Assembly: GCF_017254835.1 (NCBI RefSeq)
Contig: NZ_JAFKCW010000001.1
Coordinates: 682,001 to 746,000 of the forward strand
Length of the DNA: 64,000 bases
Reading direction: 5' to 3'
Source: Algoriphagus aestuariicola
GTDB lineage: Bacteria; Bacteroidota; Bacteroidia; Cytophagales; Cyclobacteriaceae
The notes beneath the pieces were generated by a model. That model saw only the letters and a list, made by a program, of their open reading frames with translations. It did no database searches and was not told the origin of the DNA. Position numbers and translations under genes: made by a program. The stretch's first letter is position 1. Each line of letters opens with the position of its first letter. Of this stretch, positions 10,005 through 18,084 are shown in pieces.

Positions 10005-11429
10005 TTATTCCAAACCGTATTTTTCAAGCTTGCTATACAAGGTCTTCCTGTCCATGTTCAGGATACGCGCTGTTTTGGATTTATTGAACCTGGTGTCCTG
10101 TAGCACTTTTTGGATTAGTTCTTTTTCCTGTTCTTTCCACTGCGACTTGTAGTCTTGTCCTGGTGCGGAGGCTGCGGAGGGAGTGCTCGTGATCGCTTGG
10201 AAGGTCGGGGCCGCTGTGGGAAGCGGTCTTTCTGAGAGAAATGCCGTGTCATATAGTTCCAGCGGTAGTGCCTCTTTTTCGATCTTGTCGCCGGAAGATA
10301 GCAGTACGGCCCGTTTGATAATGTTTCGCAGCTCCCGTAGATTGCCCGGCCAGTCATAGTTGTAGAATATGTCCCATACTTCGGGACTTAGCCCTTTGAT
10401 GGACTTATTCAGCCGCTCGTTGCTTTCGCTCAAAAATCCATTGACAAAAAACTCGAGATCGGCTTTTCGCTGACGGAGAGGTATTGCGTACAAGGTGAAT
10501 TCGTTGAGCCTATGGTAAAGGTCTTCTCTGAATACCGCATCTCCAGACTGGGAGGTAAGGTTTTCATTGGTCGCGGCGATGATGCGGACATCAATGTCGA
10601 TTTCTTTGTTTCCTCCGATTTTTCTGATTTTTCTTTCCTGAATCGCTCTGAGGAGCTGGATTTGCACGTCGTAGCTGAGGTTGCCTATTTCGTCCAGAAA
10701 GATGGTTCCACCGTTGGCGGACTCGAAGTGCCCCGTTTTATTGTCCAACGCGCCGGTAAAGGCTCCCTTCACATGGCCGAAAAGCTCGCTACCAGCTAGA
10801 TCTTTAGGAAGAGCTCCGCAGTCAATCGCTACAAAAGGTCCGTTTTTTCTTTGGGAGAATTCATGGATTCTTTTGGAAATCAACTCTTTGCCTGTTCCGG
10901 TCTCGCCAAGGACTAGCACGCTCAGATCAGTTGGGGCTACGAGATGGATGTGTTTTTCCAGCTTTTCTGCTTCTTGGGATTCCCCCGTAACGTAGGTTGA
11001 GGCGGCACTTGGTTTCTGAACTTTCGAAGTGACTGCTTCTTTGGGAGATTCCACCGTTTTTTCCACGGCTTTTTGGGAAAGGGATTCCTTGACGGTAGCC
11101 AAGAGTTCGTCAGGATTGATGGGCTTGGTAATGTATTCGAAAGCCCCCAGCTTCATCGCTTTAATAGCGATGCGGATATCTGAATAGTGGGTGATGAGAA
11201 TAACCTGTAACCTTGGAAAATGAGCTTTGGCCCATTGTAAAAGCTCCATTCCCGTCCCGTCAGGCAGGCGAAAATCAGCGATGATAAGATCAAACTTTCC
11301 GGTATTTAGGATATTTTGGGCTTCTTTGACTTTAGTTGTCGTCATCACGTCAAACGAATTCTTTTCCAGGAAAGTCTTTACAATCCTGGAATACGTCAAG
11401 TCATCTTCAACCAATAGTATCTGAGGCAT
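10005..11429 (-). CDS. Sigma-54-dependent response regulator (NtrC family)
   Basis: A 474-aa transcription activator. REC domain at residues 1-120 with phospho-acceptor D52; a linker with Ser/Ala-rich stretches; AAA+ domain from about 145 to 385 with Walker A GETGTGK at 175-181, the sigma-54 contact loop GAFTGA at 222-227 and Walker B FLDEIG at about 244-249; and a Fis-type helix-turn-helix at the C-terminus (NKSKTARILNMDRKTLY). It should activate sigma-54 promoters when phosphorylated. It converges with the hybrid kinase gene, leaving only 4 bases between stop codons; that the kinase phosphorylates it is inference from adjacency. Targets are not evident. Confidence 0.93.
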   Translation of the reverse strand: MPQILLVEDDLTYSRIVKTFLEKNSFDVMTTTKVKEAQNILNTGKFDLIIADFRLPDGTGMELLQWAKAHFPRLQVILITHYSDIRIAIKAMKLGAFEYITKPINPDELLATVKESLSQKAVEKTVESPKEAVTSKVQKPSAASTYVTGESQEAEKLEKHIHLVAPTDLSVLVLGETGTGKELISKRIHEFSQRKNGPFVAIDCGALPKDLAGSELFGHVKGAFTGALDNKTGHFESANGGTIFLDEIGNLSYDVQIQLLRAIQERKIRKIGGNKEIDIDVRIIAATNENLTSQSGDAVFREDLYHRLNEFTLYAIPLRQRKADLEFFVNGFLSESNERLNKSIKGLSPEVWDIFYNYDWPGNLRELRNIIKRAVLLSSGDKIEKEALPLELYDTAFLSERPLPTAAPTFQAITSTPSAASAPGQDYKSQWKEQEKELIQKVLQDTRFNKSKTARILNMDRKTLYSKLEKYGLE

Positions 11430-11458
11430 TCTTTTTTTGTTTAATATACAAAATGAAC

Positions 11459-11491
11459 AAAAAAAGCACCAGACTAATGTCAGGTGCTTTT
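11459..11491 (-). terminator. Rho-independent terminator after the PepSY-like gene
   Basis: AAAAGCACC (11462-11470) and GGTGCTTTT (11483-11491) form a perfect 9-bp stem with a 12-base loop. On the minus strand the stem is followed by seven T residues. It sits between the small exported protein gene and the response regulator gene, separating their transcripts. Confidence 0.7.
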
Positions 11492-11513
11492 AAAATAAAG
11501 GGGATCTAGCAAC

Positions 11514-11831
11514 TTACTCTGTAATTTCCTTACCCTGTGGGTCGTACGTTTTCCATAATTTATCGGCCGTGCCGTTGTCGAAGCCCACTTTGTAGGTGAC
11601 TTTGCCACTAACGCTTTTGATTTGCCACGCTTCAGCTACGGGATATTCTTTCAATGTTTCGTCTGAAGCGATCGTCTGTTTGACTGGTGTGGGCAGGTCG
11701 TCCGGTTTGATCTGGATCTGTTCTTCCTGCATCGAGACTTCCGTCAATGCGCGCGATACATCGGCAGTCGCGCGGACAGCCAATGAAAGCCCGGCCATCA
11801 TCATTGCGGACATTAAAACGGTCTTTTTCAT
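11514..11831 (-). CDS. Small exported PepSY-like protein
   Basis: A 105-aa protein with a signal peptide (MKKTVLMSAMMMAGLSLAVR, cleavage near ATA-DVS). The mature part resembles a single exported PepSY-like (BLIP-like) unit, with the pattern LPTPVKQTIASDETLKEYPV then a KVTYKVGFDNGTADKLWKTY strand pair. Such proteins are common in the Bacteroidota periplasm and their role is unknown. It has its own terminator and lies immediately upstream of the response regulator gene on the same strand. Confidence 0.65.
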   Translation of the reverse strand: MKKTVLMSAMMMAGLSLAVRATADVSRALTEVSMQEEQIQIKPDDLPTPVKQTIASDETLKEYPVAEAWQIKSVSGKVTYKVGFDNGTADKLWKTYDPQGKEITE

Positions 11832-12151
11832 GGTCTTGGTTTTTGGTTTTGTTAATCGTTAGAACCCGAATTTTTATTTGAAAAATCGAGTTTCTGTTGG
11901 GAAACACGCTGCGAAGGATATGCCAAGCCGGATTTTGGCCTTTTGAAGGCATTTTTGCAAAAAGCAGAATTGGATTATTGGGTAGACTTTCCCCGACTTG
12001 TAGGCGGAAACGGGTCAAAAAGGCAGTCAAATGCAGAATTGGGTTAATGATCTGCTGACCATATAAAATTCTACAAAAGCGAACTTTTTATCGGAAATAA
12101 ATCTTTTGAAATCTCTTACCTTTGATGTCTCAATAGAACATTCGCCCCTCC
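11832..12151. other. 320-base divergent intergenic region
   Basis: No credible gene is seen. The region separates the minus-strand PepSY-like gene from the plus-strand amidophosphoribosyltransferase gene. A TACCTTTG box at 12117-12124 fits the -7 consensus TAnnTTTG and lies 27 bases before the ATG at 12152, but no matching TTTG is found at the right spacing. Two imperfect direct repeats begin GCAGAATTGG at 11964 and 12033, 69 bases apart; they agree at most of 18 positions. Confidence 0.5.
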
Positions 12152-14035
12152 ATGAGTGATGCTATAAAACACGAGTGCGGAATAGCCATGATCAGGCTGC
12201 GTAAGTCCCCTCAATATTACATTGACAAGTACGGAACTGCTTCATTTGCAGCAAACAGGCTGTACGTACTGATGCAAAAGCAAATCAACCGGGGCCAGGA
12301 CGGAGCCGGTGTTGCGAATATCAAACTCAACACCCAGCCGGGGACGCGCTATATTAGCCGTTATCGCTCCATTGAGCCTTCGGCGGTGAATGACATCTTT
12401 GATAAAATTGCCAAGAAGTACAAGAAGGCCAAAAAACTCGGAGGTCACGATGCCCTTTCCGATGCTGAATGGCTCAAAAACAATATTGCGTTTACCGGTG
12501 AAGTGTGGCTAGGCCATTTGAGGTACGGCACACACGGTGAAAATAGCATTGAAACTTGTCACCCGTTTCTCAAGCAAAACAACTGGAGAAGTCGGAATCT
12601 GGTCATGGCTGGCAATTTCAACATGACCAATAACGAGGAGCTGTTCAGTAAACTCGTTCAGCTTGGACAGCATCCCAAGGAAAAAACCGATACCGTCACC
12701 GTGATGGAGAAAATCGGACACTTTTTGGACGAAGAAAATCAGCGGATTTTCGACAAGTACAAGCATCAATATTCCAATGAGCAGATTACCCATGTGATCG
12801 AAAATGAATTGGACGTGGCTAGGATTCTACGCAGATCCTGCCGTGATTTTGACGGTGGCTATGCCATGGCTGGCATGATTGGCAACGGGTCTTCTTTTGT
12901 GGTAAGGGACCCTTCAGGCATCCGACCGGCTTTTTACTATGCGGATGATGAGGTCATCGTCGTGGCGTCTGAGAAGCCGGCGATCAAATCTGCTTTCAAT
13001 ATCGATTTCAATTCCATCAAGGAAATCAAGCCGGGCCATGCGCTCGTGGTCAATAAAGATGGAAGTTTTGAAGAAGCGGAAATTTTGCCAGCTAGAGAAA
13101 AGAAATCCTGTTCATTTGAGCGAATCTATTTCTCCCGGGGTACTGATCCAGGGATTTATCAGGAGAGGAAAAATCTCGGAAAGGCCCTGATTCCACAGAT
13201 CCTAAAGTCAATAGACTTTGATTTGAAAAACACCGTGTTTTCCTACATTCCCAATACCGCCGAAACAGCTTTCTTGGGGATGATTGAGGGCTTGGAGGAC
13301 TATTTGGTGGCAAAGCGTAAAGAGATCTTCCTTGACGGCAAACCTCACATGGGGGATTTGGGCGAATTGCTCAGTTTCCGCCCTAGGGTAGAAAAGTTGG
13401 TTAGCAAGGACGTAAAACTGAGAACCTTCATCACCAGTGACGACGAGCGCGACTCCATGGTAGCCAGTGTCTATGATACCACCTACGAGGTGATCCGGCC
13501 AGGAGTGGACACGGTCGTGGTGATCGATGACAGTATTGTAAGGGGTACTACTTTGGAAAAGAGCATTCTGACAACATTGGACAGACTCAATCCCAAGAAA
13601 ATCGTCATAGTATCCTCAGCGCCTCAGATTCGGTTCCCGGATTGTTATGGAATCGATATGTCAAGGATGAAGGAATTCATCGCTTTTCGCGCGGCGATAG
13701 CTCTGCTAAAGGAAAGGAAAATGGAGAACGTGCTAGATAGAGTGTACGAACAATGTGTGGCACATCCCCATGATTTTGAGAATTTTGTGAAGGAAGTATA
13801 CAGTAGTTTTACCGACGATGAAATATCCGCAAAGGTCGCTGAGATCGTCACCTCTGCGGAAATCAAAGCGGAGGTTCAGGTGATATTCCAAACTGTCGAT
13901 AACTTGCACAAGTGTATTCCAAACCACACTGGTGACTGGTATTTTACAGGGGATTATCCCACTTCCGGAGGTACCCGAGTGGTCAACAAAGCATTTGTAA
14001 ACTATATGGAAGGCAAGACCGTCAGGGCCTATTAG
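12152..14035 (+). CDS. Amidophosphoribosyltransferase-like class II glutamine amidotransferase (long form)
   Basis: A 627-aa protein with an N-terminal glutamine amidotransferase (Ntn) domain and a C-terminal phosphoribosyltransferase domain. Seen: HECGIA with the likely nucleophile C9, NRGQDGAG, the glutaminase-domain segment HLRYGTHGE, and in the second half the PRPP loop VVVIDDSIVRGTT, followed by APQIRFPDCYGIDM. It would make 5-phosphoribosylamine for purine synthesis. It is about 120 residues longer than ordinary PurF and carries a distinct C-terminal tail (HTGDWYFTGDYPTSGG). Long paralogues occur in Bacteroidota beside a standard PurF, so housekeeping purF may lie elsewhere. The nucleophile needs removal of eight residues to be N-terminal. 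Followed by a strong terminator. Confidence 0.85.
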   Translation: MSDAIKHECGIAMIRLRKSPQYYIDKYGTASFAANRLYVLMQKQINRGQDGAGVANIKLNTQPGTRYISRYRSIEPSAVNDIFDKIAKKYKKAKKLGGHDALSDAEWLKNNIAFTGEVWLGHLRYGTHGENSIETCHPFLKQNNWRSRNLVMAGNFNMTNNEELFSKLVQLGQHPKEKTDTVTVMEKIGHFLDEENQRIFDKYKHQYSNEQITHVIENELDVARILRRSCRDFDGGYAMAGMIGNGSSFVVRDPSGIRPAFYYADDEVIVVASEKPAIKSAFNIDFNSIKEIKPGHALVVNKDGSFEEAEILPAREKKSCSFERIYFSRGTDPGIYQERKNLGKALIPQILKSIDFDLKNTVFSYIPNTAETAFLGMIEGLEDYLVAKRKEIFLDGKPHMGDLGELLSFRPRVEKLVSKDVKLRTFITSDDERDSMVASVYDTTYEVIRPGVDTVVVIDDSIVRGTTLEKSILTTLDRLNPKKIVIVSSAPQIRFPDCYGIDMSRMKEFIAFRAAIALLKERKMENVLDRVYEQCVAHPHDFENFVKEVYSSFTDDEISAKVAEIVTSAEIKAEVQVIFQTVDNLHKCIPNHTGDWYFTGDYPTSGGTRVVNKAFVNYMEGKTVRAY

Positions 14036-14061
14036 CCATCGGCCGATTGGCTTACTTCCAG

Positions 14062-14100
14062 AAGGCGCAAAGTCCAACACTTTGCGCCTTTTTACTTTTT
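14062..14100 (+). terminator. Rho-independent terminator after the amidophosphoribosyltransferase gene
   Basis: Perfect 12-bp stem AAGGCGCAAAGT / ACTTTGCGCCTT with loop CCAAC, followed by TTTACTTTTTT. It starts 26 bases after the stop codon. Confidence 0.85.
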
Positions 14101-14158
14101 TTGGGGCCGGCAATGCTCCCAAATGTTTTAATTTGGGCGAAAATTGAACAATAGAGAA

Positions 14159-15211
14159 ATGGAAATAAACGTACCCCTACTAAAGCAAATCTGTGAAGTT
14201 GCCGGAGCGCCCGGCTTCGAAAAAAGAGTGAGAGACCTTGTGGTGGAATTGGTGAAACCGCTGGCCGACGAAGTGAAAACCGACAACCTCGGCAATGTCA
14301 TCGCGGTCAGGAAAGGCAAGAGAAATCCAGATGGCAAGCGGGTGATGGTTGCAGCCCACATGGATGAGATCGGATTTTTAGTCACGCATATCGATGACTC
14401 CGGCTTCTTGAGGTTCCACACTTTGGGAGGTTTTGACCCCAAAACCCTCACGGCCCAGCGGGTGATCGTACACGGAAAGAAAGATTTGATCGGAGTGATG
14501 GGAAGCAAACCCATCCATGTAATGAGTCCTGAAGAAAGGGCCAAACTGCCAAAGACCACTGACTTTTTCATTGACTTGGGGATGCCTAAAGAGGAGGTTG
14601 AGAAATTTATTTCCATCGGTGATCCGGTGACCCGGGACCGTGAACTGATAGAGATGGGAGAGTGTGTCAACTGCAAGTCGATCGACAACCGCGTGGCGGT
14701 TTTCATTCTTATCGAAGCGTTGAAAAAGCTGGAAAATCCTGCCTACGACGTCTATGCAACTTTTACAGTACAAGAGGAAGTAGGGCTCAGAGGGGCCAAT
14801 GTAGCCGCCCACAGTATCAATCCGGATTTTGGAATCGCCTTGGATACCACGATTGCCTTTGATGTGCCTGGCGCCCAGCCACATGAGCGTGTCACCGAGC
14901 TCGGAAAGGGGGCTGCCATAAAAATCATGGACGCTATGACGATATGCGATTACCGGATGGTCGACTTTATGAAGAAAACTGCCGAGTCGTCCCATGTAGT
15001 TTGGCAGCCGGAGATTCTGACCGCTGGCGGAACTGACACGGCCGGAGTCCAAAGAATGGGCAAACAAGGCGCTATCGCGGGCGCGATTTCCATTCCAACG
15101 CGCCATCTGCACCAAGTTATTGAGATGGCCCACAAACACGATATAGCTGCCAGCATTGACCTACTCGTCGCTTGCCTCGAGGAGGTTGATCGCTACGATT
15201 GGAAGCATTGA
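14159..15211 (+). CDS. M42 family metallopeptidase (glutamyl aminopeptidase / endoglucanase-M type)
   Basis: A 350-aa cytosolic dinuclear-metal aminopeptidase, normally a large oligomeric (tetrahedral) particle. Metal-binding and catalytic segments seen: AAHMDEIGF in the N-terminal third, NCKSIDNR with the bridging aspartate, TVQEEVGLRGA with the catalytic and metal glutamates, ALDTTIAFDVPG, and the C-terminal SIPTRHLHQVIEM with a metal histidine. Length is typical (about 350 aa). An in-frame TTG lies at 14144, but ATG 14159 (MEINVPLLKQICEVAGAPG) matches the family start. It stands alone between two terminable transcripts. Confidence 0.93.
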   Translation: MEINVPLLKQICEVAGAPGFEKRVRDLVVELVKPLADEVKTDNLGNVIAVRKGKRNPDGKRVMVAAHMDEIGFLVTHIDDSGFLRFHTLGGFDPKTLTAQRVIVHGKKDLIGVMGSKPIHVMSPEERAKLPKTTDFFIDLGMPKEEVEKFISIGDPVTRDRELIEMGECVNCKSIDNRVAVFILIEALKKLENPAYDVYATFTVQEEVGLRGANVAAHSINPDFGIALDTTIAFDVPGAQPHERVTELGKGAAIKIMDAMTICDYRMVDFMKKTAESSHVVWQPEILTAGGTDTAGVQRMGKQGAIAGAISIPTRHLHQVIEMAHKHDIAASIDLLVACLEEVDRYDWKH

Positions 15212-15286
15212 CACAAGTCCTTTATTTTAGAGGAGGAAAATTTCGGCCTTTTTGTTGCCATCTACTTTCAAACGATTGTATTTTTT

Positions 15287-16264
15287 ATGGCAACAAAAAG
15301 AAGAAGTGCTTTGCGCGAAGCGGATAAGTTGGACGAGGTCAGCATTGAACCCTTTCTGGCCTTTGGAAATGGCAAAGAGCTATTTGTGAAAGGGAGGGTC
15401 ATCTCTCCCTACAAGCAGAGCAGGCCCCGTTCCAAAAACAACTGGTTGAGAAATGTGCTCGCTGCCGTGCGCCGGTATTCCGTCGTCACACTTCCGGGGC
15501 TAAAGGTGAGGATCAGCCTTGGGGAGAGTGAGTGGGAGGTTGAGACAGATCAGGACGGCGTATTTGAGGCTATGATCCCTGAGCCAAATGAGCGAATTGA
15601 CCAGGTGACATTTCAGCTCGAGCCGATACCCCGCACGCGCGTAAAAAATGGCTTTCTGGAGATCCAGCGTTTTTTTTCAGAAAGGGGAGTGATTTCCGAT
15701 ATCGACGATACGGTACTGATCTCCCACTCTACGGATATAGGAAAGAAACTTTGGCTCTCCGTTTCCAAAAATGCATACACCCGCAGGCCTTTGCCAGGCG
15801 TATCGGCCTTTTACGAGAGACTGACGCGCAGAGGAGAATTTCCCCTCTTTTACGTCTCCAGCAGTGATTGGTCACTTTTTGACCTCATTAGGGACTTTCT
15901 TCGATACAGGAATATTCCACAAGGCCCCATTCTGCTCAAGGATCAACACATCAACCTGAAAAATATCTGGAAGTCGGGTGGAGGAGGACACTATCACAAG
16001 CTGGAAAAACTTCGACTGCTCTTCAATATGTTTCCGGCTATGCGTTGGACACTTATTGGAGATAGTGGGCAGCACGATCCCGAGATTTACCATGAAATAT
16101 CAAATGAGTTTCCCGGAAGGGTTTTGGCCGTGTTTATCCGCGTCGTCAACCCTAGCAAACAGGAAGATCGAATCAAGCAAAGGCTTGAAAAGTACCCCGA
16201 GTTCTTTTTTGTGGAAAATACAGAAGAGGCAATAGACATAGCAGAGAAACAAAATCTATTTTGA
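15287..16264 (+). CDS. App1-type phosphatidate phosphatase (DUF2183)
   Basis: A 325-aa protein with an N-terminal beta-rich domain (about 30-115) and a C-terminal HAD-like App1 catalytic domain. The catalytic DxDxT motif is DIDDT at residues 138-142 (ERGVISDIDDTVLI), followed by FYVSSSDWSLFDL and LIGDSGQHDPEIY, which are characteristic of App1/LNS2-like phosphatases. Fungal App1 removes phosphate from phosphatidic acid to give diacylglycerol; the same reaction is inferred here. No signal peptide is seen. Its stop codon TGA (16262-16264) is two bases from the ATG of the downstream lipid-kinase gene, so the two are almost surely cotranscribed. Confidence 0.88.
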   Translation: MATKRRSALREADKLDEVSIEPFLAFGNGKELFVKGRVISPYKQSRPRSKNNWLRNVLAAVRRYSVVTLPGLKVRISLGESEWEVETDQDGVFEAMIPEPNERIDQVTFQLEPIPRTRVKNGFLEIQRFFSERGVISDIDDTVLISHSTDIGKKLWLSVSKNAYTRRPLPGVSAFYERLTRRGEFPLFYVSSSDWSLFDLIRDFLRYRNIPQGPILLKDQHINLKNIWKSGGGGHYHKLEKLRLLFNMFPAMRWTLIGDSGQHDPEIYHEISNEFPGRVLAVFIRVVNPSKQEDRIKQRLEKYPEFFFVENTEEAIDIAEKQNLF

Positions 16265-16266
16265 AA

Positions 16267-17187
16267 ATGGCAGGGCAAGCTCTTTTGATCGTCAACCCCA
16301 ATGCGGGATCCGAGGCAGTCGATGCCACAGACTTGGCTGCTGAAGTCAAGGCAATACTGCCCGGATTGGAATTGGACGTATTTGAAACTAAGGGAGAATG
16401 GGATGAGGAGTCGTTGAAAAGGAGGTTCAGGGCAAGCCAATATCAGCTGATCTTGATCGCTGGAGGAGATGGCACAGTAAAGCTGGCTGCGGATTGCGCT
16501 TGGGAGCATTGTCCGATGGCGATACTTCCGCTTGGTTCAGCCAACGGGCTGGCGAGATGCCTCGGCATAAATTCTCTCGATGATGCCTTGCAAGCCCTGG
16601 GCAAAATGGAGACTGTAGGCATGGATGGCATTATGATCGGAGATCACTTGTGTCTGCACCTTGCCGATTTCGGATTCAACGCCAATCTTATCCATCGCTT
16701 TGAGGAAGGGGATTCCCGCGGAATGATTGCTTATTTCAAAAGCTCTTTGGCCGAGCTCTTTTCCACGGAAATTTCCCAATTCGAGCTGGAGACAGACCGG
16801 GGGAAAATCCAAATAGAGGCCCATATGCTGGTCATTGCCAATGGCGACCGTTACGGAACTGGTGCAGTCATCAACCCCCAAAGCTCGCTCGCAGACGGAT
16901 GGTTCGAGGTGATAGCGGTTCATGTTCAGGATGTGGAAGATCTGATCCAGCTTTCTAAAGGGCTGATTTCCGGCGAAAAGGTTGACGGAAAAGCATTCCG
17001 TCATTGGACTTTGAAAAATTGTAAAATCCGAAACCTATCGAAAGCCAAGTTTCAGATCGACGGAGAGTTGATGGGCACTCCTTCGGAGATCGTGGTGCGC
17101 ATCGAACCAAAAATATTCCGCTTTGTCGTGAACGCGCAGAATTTGAAAGCTGAGCTTGATCTTCGTGTAGAAAATCTGGATAGCTGA
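16267..17187 (+). CDS. Diacylglycerol/lipid kinase (DagK/YegS family)
   Basis: A 306-aa cytosolic or membrane-associated kinase with the DAGK catalytic domain: opening LLIVNPNAG, nucleotide-binding loop GGDGT at residues 66-70, LPLGSANGLAR at about 84-94, and the C-terminal beta-sandwich domain (DGEL.GTPSEI). Members phosphorylate diacylglycerol, sphingoid bases or related lipids; the exact substrate is inferred. An in-frame TTG at 16261 overlaps the upstream stop codon, but ATG 16267 gives the family start MAGQALLIVNP. Tight coupling to the App1-type phosphatase puts enzymes of opposite reactions (PA to DAG and DAG to PA) in one operon. Confidence 0.9.
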   Translation: MAGQALLIVNPNAGSEAVDATDLAAEVKAILPGLELDVFETKGEWDEESLKRRFRASQYQLILIAGGDGTVKLAADCAWEHCPMAILPLGSANGLARCLGINSLDDALQALGKMETVGMDGIMIGDHLCLHLADFGFNANLIHRFEEGDSRGMIAYFKSSLAELFSTEISQFELETDRGKIQIEAHMLVIANGDRYGTGAVINPQSSLADGWFEVIAVHVQDVEDLIQLSKGLISGEKVDGKAFRHWTLKNCKIRNLSKAKFQIDGELMGTPSEIVVRIEPKIFRFVVNAQNLKAELDLRVENLDS

Positions 17188-17227
17188 TAGTATTTTTTTA
17201 GCTTTCCTTTTTCTAAACATTTTTACC

Positions 17228-18049
17228 ATGATCAAAAATCTACTTGCTCTGCTATTTGCGGCGGGCATTGCGGTCTCATGCTCTAGCGAAGCGAGTAAAG
17301 TCGGCAAAACCGAAGCGCTGGAAACTCCCGCTCCCATCACCTCTGAAGAGTGGCAAACGCTTTTCAACGGAAAGGACCTTTCCGGCTGGATTCCAAAGAT
17401 CCATCACCACGACGCAGGGGAAAATTTCGCCAATACATTTCGGGTCGAGGATGGAGCGATCTTGGTGAGTTATCAAGACTATGGCCCCTTCGAGGAGCGT
17501 TATGGGCATCTATTTTACGAAAAGCCGTTTGCCTCATTCCACCTGAAGTGGGAATACAGATTCACCGATGAGTGGCTGAAAGATGCCGCCAGTTACACCT
17601 ACCGTAATTCCGGCATCATGTACCATTCCCAATCTCCAAATTCTATACTAAAGGAGCAGGACTGGCCGATCTCTGTGGAGTATCAGATGCTGGCTGAAGA
17701 GAAAGTCGGAGTAGCCCGTCCCACCGGCAACATGTGCTCACCCGGAACTGATGTCGTGTACGAGGGAAAGATAGATCCACGCCATTGTATCAACTCCAGC
17801 TCGCCTACTTTTCAGTGGGATGAATGGGTGAAGGCGGAGCTGATCGTGTACCAAGACTCCATCGTACATCACTTGGTCAACGGCGACACCGTGTTGACCT
17901 ATAGTAAACCTCAGATCGGTGGCGGCGTCGCCAACCGCTTCGACCCCGAAATTAAGGTGGACGGTACCGCGCTGAAGTCCGGCTATATCGGTCTCCAGAG
18001 CGAGGGGCAGGGGGTGATATTTAAGAATCTTGAGATTCGGGAGCTTTAG
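17228..18049 (+). CDS. Lipoprotein with DUF1080 (3-keto-disaccharide hydrolase) domain
   Basis: A 273-aa lipoprotein: lipobox IAVSC with lipidated C18 after a short hydrophobic signal. The mature part is a single DUF1080 concanavalin-like beta-sandwich, with the hallmark opening WQTLFNGKDLSGWIPK, then FHLKWEYRF, NSGIMYH, VEYQMLAEE and the closing GYIGLQSEGQGVIFKNLEIREL. DUF1080 proteins include 3-keto-glycoside hydrolases of Bacteroidota, and the domain is abundant in organisms that use plant or algal sugars. Location is the periplasmic or outer face of the envelope. It starts 40 bases after the lipid-kinase stop and could be read through from that operon. Confidence 0.9.
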   Translation: MIKNLLALLFAAGIAVSCSSEASKVGKTEALETPAPITSEEWQTLFNGKDLSGWIPKIHHHDAGENFANTFRVEDGAILVSYQDYGPFEERYGHLFYEKPFASFHLKWEYRFTDEWLKDAASYTYRNSGIMYHSQSPNSILKEQDWPISVEYQMLAEEKVGVARPTGNMCSPGTDVVYEGKIDPRHCINSSSPTFQWDEWVKAELIVYQDSIVHHLVNGDTVLTYSKPQIGGGVANRFDPEIKVDGTALKSGYIGLQSEGQGVIFKNLEIREL

Positions 18050-18084
18050 CCAGTATATGCTTCTAAGGTTAAAGGCAAGTTCGG

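Noticed and set aside
11632-12030. Open frame across the PepSY-like gene and the intergenic region
   Set aside because: Overlaps a gene with signal peptide and terminator; product has no protein-like pattern.
14378-15139. Open frame opposite the M42 peptidase gene
   Set aside because: Lies wholly within a well-supported gene; composition is that of an antisense shadow.
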